Assembly (NCBI RefSeq): GCF_009674565.1
Contig: NZ_WKJL01000005.1
Coordinates: forward strand, 1 to 64,000
From: Duganella aquatilis
GTDB taxonomy: Bacteria > Pseudomonadota > Gammaproteobacteria > Burkholderiales > Burkholderiaceae_D
Length of the DNA: 64,000 nucleotides
Direction of reading: 5' to 3'
Part shown: positions 35,802 to 44,777 of the stretch, one piece after another
Layout of the letters: each line of letters starts with the position of its first letter
Numbering within the stretch: position 1 is the stretch's first letter
Notes under the pieces: generated by a model
What the model saw: only the letters and a program-made list of their open reading frames with translations
Database searches by the model: none
Told to the model about the DNA's origin: nothing
Position numbers and translations under genes: made by a program

Positions 35802-36961
35802 GTCCCCGTTGGTAGTTGGCGCAGCAGGCGCACCGCCGCCACGTCCTCGGTATGGTGCGTGGCGATCCAGTCGGTGACCGGCTTGGCGTTATCGTGCGCC
35901 TGCACGGCGGCTTCAAGGTAGATGCGGATATCGGCCGGCTCTTTTTGTACATCCCAGTTTTTGCGCGCCAGCGCCAGTGCGGTGCGGGGATCGTGACGCA
36001 GCTGGAGTTCGAAGCGCGCCTGTTCACGCTGGTGGACGGTGTCGCCGCGCTGGCTGGCGGCATCGAAGCGGGCCGCCAGTTCGCGGATGTCGGCCTGCAT
36101 GGCGTTGCGTTGGCCGGCCTGCTGCAATGCCAGCGCGCGGCGCAGCAGCAGCGCGTCGATGCGGTCCAGTCCTTGCAGCAGTGTCAGCACGTCGGCTGCG
36201 CGGCCTTGTTCCAGCAGCAGGTCGGCGTAAGCGCCTTGCAGGTAGCTGTCGCGAGGACTGAGGGCGAGCGCCTGGCGGAAGCGTTTCTCGGCGGTGGCGC
36301 CGTCACCGCGACGTTGCGCCATTTCGGCCAGCAGGGTCAATGCCCACACTTGCAGTTCGGTCGGGGCGTTGGGGCTGCGTTCCAGCGTCAGGTCCAGCAG
36401 CTGTTCGCTGGTGGCGGCCTTGCCGTTCACCGCGCCGATGTTGGCGATGCAGGTGATGGCCACCAGTTCGATCGTCAGGCTGGATACGTGCGCGCAGCTG
36501 GCCGTGGCGGCGGCGTAGTCGCCCTGCACGGTTTGCACGGTGGCCTGTGTCAGCCATGCCTGCGTGTTGCGCGGATCGGTTGCCAGCACCGCCTTGAGGT
36601 CGGCCAGCGCCGGTGTGAACTGGTGGGTGCTTTGCAGCAGGGTGGCGCGCAGCAGACGGATATCGGTGGGCGGCGCTGCCTGTCGCCACCACGGTTCCAG
36701 CGCGGATTGTGCGTAGCCGAGGTAGCGCGGATCGGTTTCGTTGCGGGCCAGGGCGATGTAGCGGCGCGCCACGGTGGCGGCCAGCGCGATGTCGGTTGGA
36801 TTGGCGTTCAGCTGGCTGCGCAGGCGACGGACTTCCTGTTGTATCGGATCGCCGCGGCGCGGGACGGTTTCCACCACTTGGCTGCCGTTGGCCGGAATGT
36901 AGGGCGCTGAATGTGCAGCAGCGGTAACGCAGCATGCCAGCGCAAGTATCAGTTTATGCAT
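35798..36961 (-). CDS. Exported TPR-repeat protein
   Basis: 387 residues from the ATG at 36961, with a signal peptide (1-18, AAAHSAP). At least five tetratricopeptide-like helix pairs span about 45-330 (for example ALADLKAVLATDPRNTQAWLTQATVQTVQGDY and RRGDGATAEKRFRQALALSPRD). TPR proteins act as scaffolds. Here the translational coupling to the HupE/UreJ-like gene suggests a periplasmic partner for that transporter. It follows the DUF4331-lipoprotein pair across a 130-base gap with several hairpins. Confidence 0.8.
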   Translation of the reverse strand: MHKLILALACCVTAAAHSAPYIPANGSQVVETVPRRGDPIQQEVRRLRSQLNANPTDIALAATVARRYIALARNETDPRYLGYAQSALEPWWRQAAPPTDIRLLRATLLQSTHQFTPALADLKAVLATDPRNTQAWLTQATVQTVQGDYAAATASCAHVSSLTIELVAITCIANIGAVNGKAATSEQLLDLTLERSPNAPTELQVWALTLLAEMAQRRGDGATAEKRFRQALALSPRDSYLQGAYADLLLEQGRAADVLTLLQGLDRIDALLLRRALALQQAGQRNAMQADIRELAARFDAASQRGDTVHQREQARFELQLRHDPRTALALARKNWDVQKEPADIRIYLEAAVQAHDNAKPVTDWIATHHTEDVAAVRLLRQLPTGT

Positions 36962-37017
36962 GATGTTTTTTGTGTGGTTGCGGCACCTGTGAAACCCGCA
37001 CACCGCTGCGGCCAGGG

Positions 37018-37083
37018 GCCGGCCCATGGGCCGGCGGGGCGTAGCCCCTATCCCTGACCGTGGGTCAGACCCTTTCGTCAGGG
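37018..37083. repeat. Cluster of hairpins between the lipoprotein and TPR genes
   Basis: Three structures lie in a row: the perfect 18-bp palindrome GCCGGCCCATGGGCCGGC (37018-37035), the small stem GGGGC-GTA-GCCCC (37036-37048), and a nested pair with outer arms CCCTGAC/GTCAGGG (37052-37058, 37077-37083) around GGGTCAGACCC (37062-37072). There is no U tract, so it is more like a REP-type or mRNA-processing element than a terminator. Confidence 0.65.
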
Positions 37084-37091
37084 GTGCAGGA

Positions 37092-37349
37092 TTACTTCAA
37101 TGCGACAGGCTCCGTATCTTCCGGCGTGGTCGCGGCGATGCTATCGATCGCTTGCGGCTCCGTCGTCGTTTCCTCCCCATCGCCGATGATCGCCAGCACG
37201 GCGGTGTAGAACTTGTCGACCATCGACACCGGCGGCGTCACCGGCGGCATGGTCGGCGTCGACGGCCCTTCTTCATGGCTGCTGCTGCCTCCGCACGCGC
37301 TCAGCACCAGCAGCGCGCTCAGGCCCAGCGTCAGGCTCAGTATTCTCAT
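37092..37349 (-). CDS. Small lipoprotein, unknown function
   Basis: 85 residues with a lipobox LSAC (Cys at about 19) followed by GGSSS. The rest is acidic and Thr/Pro-rich, with a short hydrophobic patch (FYTAVLAIIG). Its start overlaps the DUF4331 stop by 4 bases (ATGA), so the two are made together. No family recognised; it may anchor or assist the DUF4331 protein. Confidence 0.7.
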   Translation of the reverse strand: MRILSLTLGLSALLVLSACGGSSSHEEGPSTPTMPPVTPPVSMVDKFYTAVLAIIGDGEETTTEPQAIDSIAATTPEDTEPVALK

Positions 37350-38875
37350 GGCGCCCTCCGTGCGGCTTGTACCACGGCGCCGGTCTGCGGCGAACCTGGC
37401 AGCGGATTTTTCAGGTACGGGAATGCGGCCGTGAAGTAGCTGTCGTCAAGATACGCGCCGTCAGTAAAGTGCAGACCGCCCGCAGGTGCATCGGCCGGTG
37501 CACAGCCCAGGTTCAGCGTGCACAGTTTGCCCATCACCACGCGCAGCGCGATGTCGACCACGTCATCGCCAGGACGGCGCCCGTTCGGGAAGCCGGCGTT
37601 GTCGCCACCGATCACGCCCAGGCGGTTCTGGCTGCCCATGGCGACAGCGGCGGTGGTGGTATTCAGGCGCAGCATTTCCGACGCGGTCACCGTGGCCGGC
37701 TGGTTCAGCCCTTTCACGCCGGTCAGGAAGGCCGCCACCAGGTCATTGCGCGGGAAGTTGGTCGGCGCCTTGGCGCCGGCGCTTCCGTACAGGATTTCAA
37801 TCAGCGCCGGCAGCGTTGGATTGGTGACGTAGGTGGCAAACTGCGCATCGCCGGAAGGCTTGCTGGCGTTGAAGGTATCCTTGTCCTTCAGGCCGATGAC
37901 CACTTCGTTCACCAGCGGCATGCCGAGGCGCGATACCTGCGTCCACGCGCCGCCTTCTTTTGATGGCGTGCCGGTGTTCGGCGTCGGATTCAGCAGACGG
38001 CCCTGGCGCACGCTGGCCGTGGTCCAGCCGCCGATCACCGGATCGCTGCTGCCGGCGGCGGTCAGGCAGGATGCCGCCACTTCCATTTCGATGGCGGTGA
38101 CGTTCTTGCCGGCCAGGTCATCCTTGGCTGCGCTTTCCGCATTGGCGGCAAACTCGGTGGCCGGCGCCTTGATGTTCACCAGGTCGAAGGTCTCGCCCAG
38201 GTTGACCACGAACGGGTCCTTGCGCTGGCCGACAAACACGCGCGCCGGCGTGCTGCAACCGGGGATGTTGACGTTGTAGACGTGCGCTGCGGCATAGGCC
38301 GCGTAGTTCGGAATCGACTTGTTGCCGATATTGTCGAGCGGCTTGTCGAAGGTGGTGCTGCCATCGGCGGCATTGGTGACGTTGGCGCGGGTGCCGGTGC
38401 GGCGGTCGCCGCGCACCACGCTGATGGTGTAGGTCTCGCGCACGTTGGCGCCGGCCGCATTCGGTGCGGCGATGGGGCCGCCGTTGATCACCAGCGGTAT
38501 CGACACCTGCTTGCCGCCGACGGTCAGCTTGGTGTCCTTGTTGGTGTTATTGAAGCGGAACTGGAAGGTCAGGTCTTCCTTGGCGTCGCCGTTGTTGTCG
38601 ATGTGGATTTCGTACAGCGCGTTCGGGTCCATCTCGAAGTAGTTCGGACCGGCGCCGGGATCCTGCAGCGGCACGTAGTCGGCAATCAGGGTGATGAAGT
38701 TGGCGCGGCCGGTTTCGTAGCTGCGGAACATGTAGAAGTCGGTGCCGTCGACCTTGGGGCTTTGCGTAATGAACGGCGCTTCGCGGTGGCTGGACGCCAT
38801 TGCTGCCGGCAGACAGGCGCCGGCCAGTGTGCCCGCAACCGCCAGGCGCACGGCTTGATTGATGATAGTTTGCAT
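37346..38875 (-). CDS. Exported DUF4331-family protein
   Basis: 509 residues with a strong GGAGGAA ribosome site and a signal peptide (about 1-27, MASSHREAP). The start of the mature chain, SSHREAPFITQSPKVDGTDFYMF, and the repeated Asp/Asn-rich segments (DPNALYEIHIDNNGDAKEDLTFQFRF) are hallmarks of DUF4331. The biochemical role of the family is not established. It lies between a TonB-dependent receptor gene and a coupled lipoprotein gene, and near a HupE/UreJ-like gene, so participation in uptake or storage of a ligand at the cell surface is inferred. Confidence 0.85.
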   Translation of the reverse strand: MQTIINQAVRLAVAGTLAGACLPAAMASSHREAPFITQSPKVDGTDFYMFRSYETGRANFITLIADYVPLQDPGAGPNYFEMDPNALYEIHIDNNGDAKEDLTFQFRFNNTNKDTKLTVGGKQVSIPLVINGGPIAAPNAAGANVRETYTISVVRGDRRTGTRANVTNAADGSTTFDKPLDNIGNKSIPNYAAYAAAHVYNVNIPGCSTPARVFVGQRKDPFVVNLGETFDLVNIKAPATEFAANAESAAKDDLAGKNVTAIEMEVAASCLTAAGSSDPVIGGWTTASVRQGRLLNPTPNTGTPSKEGGAWTQVSRLGMPLVNEVVIGLKDKDTFNASKPSGDAQFATYVTNPTLPALIEILYGSAGAKAPTNFPRNDLVAAFLTGVKGLNQPATVTASEMLRLNTTTAAVAMGSQNRLGVIGGDNAGFPNGRRPGDDVVDIALRVVMGKLCTLNLGCAPADAPAGGLHFTDGAYLDDSYFTAAFPYLKNPLPGSPQTGAVVQAARRAP

Positions 38876-38970
38876 CTCGCTTCCTCCGAATGAGTGGACC
38901 TTCTGTGGGTACTGCAGGCTGATATACGCGGCGCACCGCGCGTCAGATTCAGATTTAATAAGATTAATTT

Positions 38971-40980
38971 TTAGAAACTGTGGCTGAGCGTCAGCCGCAG
39001 CGTGCGCGGCTCGACCGGATGGAAGTGCACGTCGTTGACGCCCTCGGCCGGCTCGCCCGCCAGACGCGAGGTGTAGTAGTAATCGATGTCGCTGGCCTGG
39101 CGGTCGAACAGGTTGAAACCGTCCAGGGTCAGTTTGGTGCGGCGGCTGAGCTGATAGCCGATGCGGCCATAGGCCAGTGTGGTGGCGGCCGAGCGCACGC
39201 TGTTGTCTTCCACCAGCGGACGCTGGCCGAAGTAGCGCAGCTCAAAGCCGCCGAACCAGCGGCCGATATCCTTGACCGTCATGCCGAATGAGGCCACCTT
39301 GTCCAAAGCCTCCGGCACGTAGTTGCCCACCGGGTCGCTCTGGCGATAGCGCGCGTGCGACACCGCCAGGTCCAGATCGAACAGCAGCCACGGCGCGGCG
39401 ATGTAGTGGTTGCTCCATTCGACGCCGGTGCGGCGGCTGGCGCGGCTGGCTTCGGTCTGGCCGCTGTCGCCGGCGTAGACCAGCTCCGAATCGATGTCCA
39501 GCGCCCACAGCGACAGCGAACTTTGCAGGCTTGGCAGCCACTCGCTGCGCACACCCAGTTCGGCACCGCGCGTGCCCACCAGCGGCGGTGCCGGATCGGG
39601 ACCGGTGACGCCGCGCGCATCGTTGCTGTGGAAGCCGGCGCCGTAGTTGATGAAGTATTCGGTCTTCGCCCACGGGCCGAAGATCAGCGACAGCTTGGGC
39701 GAGAACTTGTGCGCGTTGGTGCTGTCGTCGTTGACCTTGAAGCGGTAGGCGTCATAACGCAGGCCGGCGATGCTGCGGAAGGACGGCGTCCAGTAGCTGG
39801 TGTTTTCCGCATACAGGCCGACGCTGGCCTCGTCGACGCGGTCTTCGCGCACGGTGGCCAGCCGCTGGCGCGCCACGGTGGCGTACAGGCCGATGGGCGC
39901 GATGTGGTCGTAGCGCGTCTGCACGCCCAGCTGGTTGCGCATGTCGATGCCGCCGATGTTGTTCAGCCACGCGTGGCTGGCGCTGGCGCCGCCCATGGTG
40001 CGGCGTTCGCTTTGCTGGAACTGGTCGCCGTTGACCGGATCGTTCAGCAGGTAGGTGAAGTTGCTGTACAGGTCCAGGCTGGAATGCAGCAGGTAGGCCG
40101 AGGCCTGCGTGACCTGGTCGCTGTCGCGGCGGTGCATATTCCAGGCCAGGCTGGTGCGCGAGGTGTCGCCGCCGTCGCTGGGATCGAGACTGCCGAAGCG
40201 GCCGATCAGGCCTGCCTGCACGGCGCGCTGCGGCACCTGGTCGGTGGCGTTCCAGCGGTTGCGGTAGGCCATGGCGGTGATGCTGTAGCCGTCCTGCGCG
40301 TCGCCGTGGCTGTAGCGCAGGGTGCCGCTGTACTTGCGCACCTGCTCCGGTGTTTGCCACGGGCCGTTGTTGCGGCTGATTTCCAGCCCGTACAGCAACG
40401 TGCCGCCGGCTGCGGCAAAGGAGTCGGCCAGCACGCCGCGCTGGTAGCCGTAGCTGCCGACGGTGAGATTGGCGATGCCCTGCTTGAGCTGGTCGCTCAG
40501 GCCGATGTGGGCGGCGCCCGCCGAGGAGAAGTCGCCTTCGTCCGCGAAGTAGCTGCCCTTCTTGTAGTCGATGCGCTGCACCAGTTCCGGGATCAGGAAG
40601 TTGAGGTCGGAGTAGCCCTGGCCGTGCGCGTTGCTGCGCATGTTGACCGGCACGCCGTCGACCCAGGTGGCGAAGTCGGTGCCGTGATCGAGGTTGAAGC
40701 CGCGCAGGAAGTACTGGTTGGCCTTGCCGTCGCCGCTGTGCTGCGTGACGATCATGCCCGGCACGAACTCCAGCAGCTCGCCGGTGCGCAACGCGGGACG
40801 GTTGGCGATCAGGTTGGCGGTCACCGTGCCCTGGCTGGCGGCGTCGGAGGTGCCGACCGCATTGTCGTAATGACCCAACACCGTCACGCTGGCCAGCGCG
40901 CCGTTGGTATCCTCGGTGGCCAGCGCCGCGCCGTGCCACATCATTGCCAACACCGCAGCCATCCTGCATCTGATCGTCAT
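38971..40980 (-). CDS. TonB-dependent outer-membrane receptor
   Basis: 669 residues with a signal peptide (1-21), a possible TonB box (ASVTVLG, about 30-36), a plug domain (about 55-170: RTGELLEFVPGMIVTQHSGDGKANQYFLRGFN) and a 22-strand-type barrel ending in the aromatic LTLSHSF. The ligand is unknown; the plug resembles that of siderophore or metal receptors only in general terms. It is divergent from an ECF sigma factor with a RskA-type anti-sigma, and upstream of the DUF4331 set on the same strand with a 95-base gap. Confidence 0.93.
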   Translation of the reverse strand: MTIRCRMAAVLAMMWHGAALATEDTNGALASVTVLGHYDNAVGTSDAASQGTVTANLIANRPALRTGELLEFVPGMIVTQHSGDGKANQYFLRGFNLDHGTDFATWVDGVPVNMRSNAHGQGYSDLNFLIPELVQRIDYKKGSYFADEGDFSSAGAAHIGLSDQLKQGIANLTVGSYGYQRGVLADSFAAAGGTLLYGLEISRNNGPWQTPEQVRKYSGTLRYSHGDAQDGYSITAMAYRNRWNATDQVPQRAVQAGLIGRFGSLDPSDGGDTSRTSLAWNMHRRDSDQVTQASAYLLHSSLDLYSNFTYLLNDPVNGDQFQQSERRTMGGASASHAWLNNIGGIDMRNQLGVQTRYDHIAPIGLYATVARQRLATVREDRVDEASVGLYAENTSYWTPSFRSIAGLRYDAYRFKVNDDSTNAHKFSPKLSLIFGPWAKTEYFINYGAGFHSNDARGVTGPDPAPPLVGTRGAELGVRSEWLPSLQSSLSLWALDIDSELVYAGDSGQTEASRASRRTGVEWSNHYIAAPWLLFDLDLAVSHARYRQSDPVGNYVPEALDKVASFGMTVKDIGRWFGGFELRYFGQRPLVEDNSVRSAATTLAYGRIGYQLSRRTKLTLDGFNLFDRQASDIDYYYTSRLAGEPAEGVNDVHFHPVEPRTLRLTLSHSF

Positions 40981-41118
40981 CCTGTCCCCTCGCGCGCATT
41001 GTTGAATGCTTCATGTTGTTAGGCTTGTACGCACGCGGGATGCAACTGGATTCACGATTTTGTTTCGTGCAGCGTTGAGAATATGGTAATTTTCGTCATC
41101 TTCCGATTAAGGCACGCC

Positions 41119-41706
41119 GTGTCCGACGCCCATACCCTCGATCCTCAACAGCTGCGCACGTGGCTGAACGGCGCCGCCCAGCGCGACGCCGTGGCTTTCC
41201 GCTCGTTATATGACGCTACTTCAGCGAAACTGTTTGGCTTCGCGCTGCGTATATTGGTCAAGCGCGAGCTTGCGGAAGAAGTGCTGCAAGAGAGTTTCGT
41301 CGCGATCTGGCACAACGCCGGCAGCTATCAAAGCCACCTGGCCGCACCGATGACGTGGATGACCACCATCGTGCGCAACAAGGCTTTCGATTTGCTACGC
41401 CGCAGCGATGTCGCCGCCGAAATCGATGGAGACCCGTTTGATGAAGCAATCATGAATGCACTGCACGATCCCTCCGCCACGCCGATCGAGGCGCTGGAAC
41501 TGAGCCGCGACGCCAAGGCGCTGGCATATTGCATGTCGGCGCTGGAAGGCTTGCACCGGCAGGTGGTGGGCTTGGCGTTCTTTCACGATTTGTCGCATAG
41601 CGAGGTGGCGCAGCAGATGGCGCTGCCGATCGGGACCGTCAAGACCTGGATACGCCGCAGCCTGGAAAAGCTGAAGACGTGCCTGGCCAAGGGAGACCGT
41701 CCATGA
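41119..41706 (+). CDS. ECF-type RNA polymerase sigma factor (SigK-like)
   Basis: 195 residues from a GTG at 41119, which has an AAGG ribosome site 6 bases upstream. An ATG at 41083 in the same frame would add 12 hydrophobic residues unlike the family. Region 2 (about 35-100: [41 protein letters not shown]) and region 4 (about 135-190: [28 protein letters not shown]) are clear. It is coupled by ATGA to its anti-sigma and is divergent from the TonB receptor gene, which it probably controls. Confidence 0.92.
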   Translation: MSDAHTLDPQQLRTWLNGAAQRDAVAFRSLYDATSAKLFGFALRILVKRELAEEVLQESFVAIWHNAGSYQSHLAAPMTWMTTIVRNKAFDLLRRSDVAAEIDGDPFDEAIMNALHDPSATPIEALELSRDAKALAYCMSALEGLHRQVVGLAFFHDLSHSEVAQQMALPIGTVKTWIRRSLEKLKTCLAKGDRP

Positions 41707-42395
41707 ACATCCGCGACAACGCACCACTGCGCGAAAAGCTGGCCGCGGAATATGTGCTGGGCACGTTGAAGGGCGGCGCGCGCCGCCGCTTCGAAGGTTA
41801 TCTGCACAACGACGCCGCGCTGCGCCGCCTGACGGCCGAGTGGCAGGACCGGCTGGTGCCGATGGCCGAGTTTTCCGCCGCCGAGAAGCCGCGCAAGCAG
41901 GTGTGGCTGGGCATCGAGCGCCGCTTGCATCTGCGGCCGGAGCGCGCCGGCTGGCTGGAGTCGCTGAACTTCTGGCGCTGGCTGGGCGTCGCCTCGACCG
42001 CGATGGCGGCCCTGCTGGTGATCGTCATCGGCACGCGCATGCTCGACCAGCCGCAGCTCGATTACGTCGCCACGCTGACCGACGAAAAAGCGCAGACCGC
42101 GCTGGTGCTGACCGGCGATACGCAGCACAAGGCGCTGACCGTGCGCCTGGTCGGCAACGCGCCGGTGGCCAGCGACAAGACGCTGCAGCTGTGGGCCGTG
42201 CCGAAGCAGGGCCATCCACGTTCGCTGGGCCTGCTGGCTGACAAAGGCGAGGTCAGGCTGGCGCTGGGCAGCAATGCGGTTGGCGACGATGTCGCGCTGC
42301 TGGCCGTGTCGCTGGAGCCAAAAGGCGGCTCGCCCGATCCGAATGGTCCAACTGGCCCTATACTCTACAAAGGCGCGTGGGTACGCGTAATGTAA
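41703..42395 (+). CDS. Anti-sigma factor, RskA family
   Basis: 230 residues from 41703. A cytoplasmic N-terminal zinc-finger-like helical region (about 1-75: [23 protein letters not shown]) binds the sigma factor. A single membrane helix follows (about 99-121: [19 protein letters not shown]), then the periplasmic RskA domain with [18 protein letters not shown]. Regulated proteolysis of such proteins frees the sigma factor. It overlaps the sigma gene by 4 bases. Confidence 0.9.
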   Translation: MNIRDNAPLREKLAAEYVLGTLKGGARRRFEGYLHNDAALRRLTAEWQDRLVPMAEFSAAEKPRKQVWLGIERRLHLRPERAGWLESLNFWRWLGVASTAMAALLVIVIGTRMLDQPQLDYVATLTDEKAQTALVLTGDTQHKALTVRLVGNAPVASDKTLQLWAVPKQGHPRSLGLLADKGEVRLALGSNAVGDDVALLAVSLEPKGGSPDPNGPTGPILYKGAWVRVM

Positions 42396-42407
42396 AGAGG
42401 GAGCTTT

Positions 42408-42830
42408 ATGGATGCTGCAAAATTTACCACCGAATACTTTAACCAGTTCGGCAAAGGCACGCTGCCGGACCACCTAGGCATCGTCATCACTTCCGTGAAG
42501 GAAGGCGAGATTGTGGCGGAGTTCGCGGTGAGCGGTTATCATCTCGCGCCGAACGGTTTTCTGCATGCGGGCAGCGTGGTCACGCTGGCCGATACCGCCT
42601 GCGGTTACGCGTGCTTCTCGCATCTGCCGGAAGGCGCGCAGAACTTCACCACCATCGAGTTGAAATCGAATCATCTCGGCACCGCGCGCGAGGGCACGGT
42701 GGTGGCGACTGCCACGGCAGTGCATCTGGGCCGCACCACGCAGGTGTGGGATGCGACCGTGACCAATAAAGATACTGGCAAAACAATAGCGTTGTTCAGA
42801 TGCACGCAAATGATCTTATACCCCAAATAA
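42408..42830 (+). CDS. PaaI-family hotdog thioesterase
   Basis: 140 residues forming one hotdog domain. The segment GFLHAGSVVTLADTACGYACFSHLPEG carries the active-site HAGSVVTLADTA motif of PaaI-type thioesterases, and ELKSNHLGTAREG follows. It would hydrolyse acyl-CoA esters; the natural substrate is unknown. It begins 12 bases after the anti-sigma stop, so read-through from the sigma operon is possible, but a functional link is not evident. Confidence 0.88.
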   Translation: MDAAKFTTEYFNQFGKGTLPDHLGIVITSVKEGEIVAEFAVSGYHLAPNGFLHAGSVVTLADTACGYACFSHLPEGAQNFTTIELKSNHLGTAREGTVVATATAVHLGRTTQVWDATVTNKDTGKTIALFRCTQMILYPK

Positions 42831-42897
42831 TCTGATAAATTGCAGTAGAAGCCGAGACCCCGCTGAATTCTCTTTATCGTTTTTAATCAGGACTGAT

Positions 42898-43371
42898 ATG
42901 AAAAAATTCATCAAGCGGCTCGGCTGTGGCCTGTTGCTGGCGTCTTCGCTGGCCATGGCGCAAACCCCGTACACCGAAGACTCCACCTACCAGGGCCTGG
43001 GCGGCAAGGACGGTATCAAGAAGATCGTCGATACCTTCATCACGCTGGTGCTGGCCGATCCGCGCATCAAGGACAACTTCACCGACTTCGACATCCCGCA
43101 ATTGAACTCGCGCCTGCAGGAGCAGTTCTGCGAGTTCGCCGGCGGTCCCTGCAAGTACACCGGCAAATACCACGACAAGGCGATGGAGGGCGTGGGCCCG
43201 GTACGCGACATGAAGACCGTGCACCAGGATCTGAAGATCACCAACGCCATGTTCAATGCGCTGACCGAGGATTTGCAGATCGCGATGGAACAGCACAATG
43301 TGCCGAGCCGCGTTGCGCTCAAGCTGGTCGCCAAGCTGGCGCCGATGCAGCGCGACATCGTGACCAAATAA
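42898..43371 (+). CDS. Exported group 1 truncated haemoglobin
   Basis: 157 residues. A clear signal peptide (MKKFIKRLGCGLLLASSLAMAQ, about 1-21) precedes a truncated-globin domain (about 28-150). The proximal histidine is H109 in TVHQDLKITNAMF. Most truncated haemoglobins are cytoplasmic, so export is unusual. Two cysteines (C78, C85) flank FAGGP and could form a periplasmic disulphide. It is followed 18 bases later by a DUF3034 outer-membrane-type gene, so the two probably form an operon. Confidence 0.88.
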   Translation: MKKFIKRLGCGLLLASSLAMAQTPYTEDSTYQGLGGKDGIKKIVDTFITLVLADPRIKDNFTDFDIPQLNSRLQEQFCEFAGGPCKYTGKYHDKAMEGVGPVRDMKTVHQDLKITNAMFNALTEDLQIAMEQHNVPSRVALKLVAKLAPMQRDIVTK

Positions 43372-43389
43372 TCCATCAGGAGCAGAACA

Positions 43390-44274
43390 ATGAAGAAAAT
43401 CATTCCAGCCTTGATGGCTGCGCTGGCATGCGCCGGCGCCTGGGCGCAATCGTCGTCGCCCGACATGGGCAAACTGCTGGCCACCGGCGGCGTGTCGCAG
43501 GTGGAAGGCGCGGGTGGCGGCGGCATCACGCCGTGGGCGCTGATCACCGGCTACGGCACGCGCGACAGCTGGGGCGCCAATGCGCACTACACCTACATCA
43601 ACACGCAGGACTACAAGCTGGGCAGCTACGGCGTGGCGGTCGGCCTGGCGGACCGTCTTGAAGTGTCGTTCGCCAACCAGGAATTCAAGGGCAGCCTGGC
43701 GCCGCTGGACAAGCTCAACATCAAGCAGGATATCGTCGGCCTCAAGCTGAAGGTGCTGGGCGATGCGGTGTATGAGCAGGACAGCTGGGTGCCGCAGGTG
43801 GCCATCGGCGTGATGTACAAGAAGAACAAGGGCGTGCACGGCCTGGAGGCGCTGGGCGTCACCAACGTCAAGCAGCTGGGCGCCAAGGACGATCATGGCT
43901 ACGACTACTATGTCTCGGCCACCAAGATCTACCTGGAGCAAAGCCTGCTGCTGAACGCCACGCTGCGCGCCACGCGCGCCAACCAGATGGGCATCCTCGG
44001 CTTCGGCGGCGACAAGAACGACGACACGCGGCTGATGCCGGAGTTCTCCGCCGCCTACCTGATCACGCGCAAGGTGGCGCTGGGCGCCGAGTACCGCCGC
44101 AAGCCGCACAACCTCGGCGTGGACAACGAGAAGGCGTACTACGACGCCTTCGTGGCCTGGTTCCCGACCCGGAATTTCTCGGTGACGGCCGCCTATGCGG
44201 AACTGGGCGACATCACGGTGTTCAATCCGAAGAAGCAGCACGGCCTGTACCTGTCGCTGCAGGCAGGCTTCTAG
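43390..44274 (+). CDS. DUF3034-family exported beta-barrel-like protein
   Basis: 294 residues with a signal peptide (about 1-19, GAWAQ). The mature part is rich in alternating aromatic and hydrophobic residues and ends in ..LQAGF, typical of outer-membrane barrels. Motifs GKLLATGGVSQVEGAGGGGITPW and EVSFANQEF fit DUF3034. Function unknown. It is co-directional with the exported haemoglobin gene, and its stop faces that of cynS with 5 bases between. Confidence 0.82.
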   Translation: MKKIIPALMAALACAGAWAQSSSPDMGKLLATGGVSQVEGAGGGGITPWALITGYGTRDSWGANAHYTYINTQDYKLGSYGVAVGLADRLEVSFANQEFKGSLAPLDKLNIKQDIVGLKLKVLGDAVYEQDSWVPQVAIGVMYKKNKGVHGLEALGVTNVKQLGAKDDHGYDYYVSATKIYLEQSLLLNATLRATRANQMGILGFGGDKNDDTRLMPEFSAAYLITRKVALGAEYRRKPHNLGVDNEKAYYDAFVAWFPTRNFSVTAAYAELGDITVFNPKKQHGLYLSLQAGF

Positions 44275-44279
44275 CCGGC

Positions 44280-44723
44280 CTAGTAGGATTTGTAGGGCAG
44301 GAATTTGCCGCTCAGGACCACCTGTACGCGGTCGCCCTTGGGATCGGCTTCTCGCTGGATATCCATCGAGAAGTCGATGGCGCTCATGATGCCGTCGCCG
44401 AATTCCTCGTGGATCAGTTCCTTGATGGTGGTGCCATAGACGCTGACGATTTCGTACCAGCGGTAGATCAGCGGATCGGTCGGCACGGCGGTCGGCAGCG
44501 AGCCTTTGTAGGGCACGATCTGCAGCCAGGCCGCTTCTTCATCGGTGAGGTCGAACAGCTGCTGCGCCTTGTCGGCCTGCGCGCGGCTGAAGGTCATCTG
44601 GCCCAGCAGCGCGGCGGTCGTCCATTCCTTGCTCTGGCCGAATTCCCTGGCGAGGTCGGCCCAGCGCATCTGCTTGGTGACCTTGGTCGAGAGGATTTTT
44701 TGCGTCACTTGGTTGCGGTCCAT
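44280..44723 (-). CDS. cynS: Cyanate hydratase (cyanase)
   Basis: 147 residues from 44723; the frame opens 14 codons earlier but the family start is here. The catalytic residues R88, E91 and S114 are in place (YRWYEIVSVYG, GIMSAIDFSM), and the N-terminal helical domain is intact. It converts cyanate and bicarbonate to ammonia and carbon dioxide. No cynT carbonic anhydrase or cynR is adjacent; a TlpA-like gene lies upstream on the same strand with a 54-base gap. Confidence 0.95.
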   Translation of the reverse strand: MDRNQVTQKILSTKVTKQMRWADLAREFGQSKEWTTAALLGQMTFSRAQADKAQQLFDLTDEEAAWLQIVPYKGSLPTAVPTDPLIYRWYEIVSVYGTTIKELIHEEFGDGIMSAIDFSMDIQREADPKGDRVQVVLSGKFLPYKSY

Positions 44724-44777
44724 GGCGGCTTTCCTGGTAGTTGAGGAGAGCTTTAGGCCATGCAAGCCGCATGCCAG

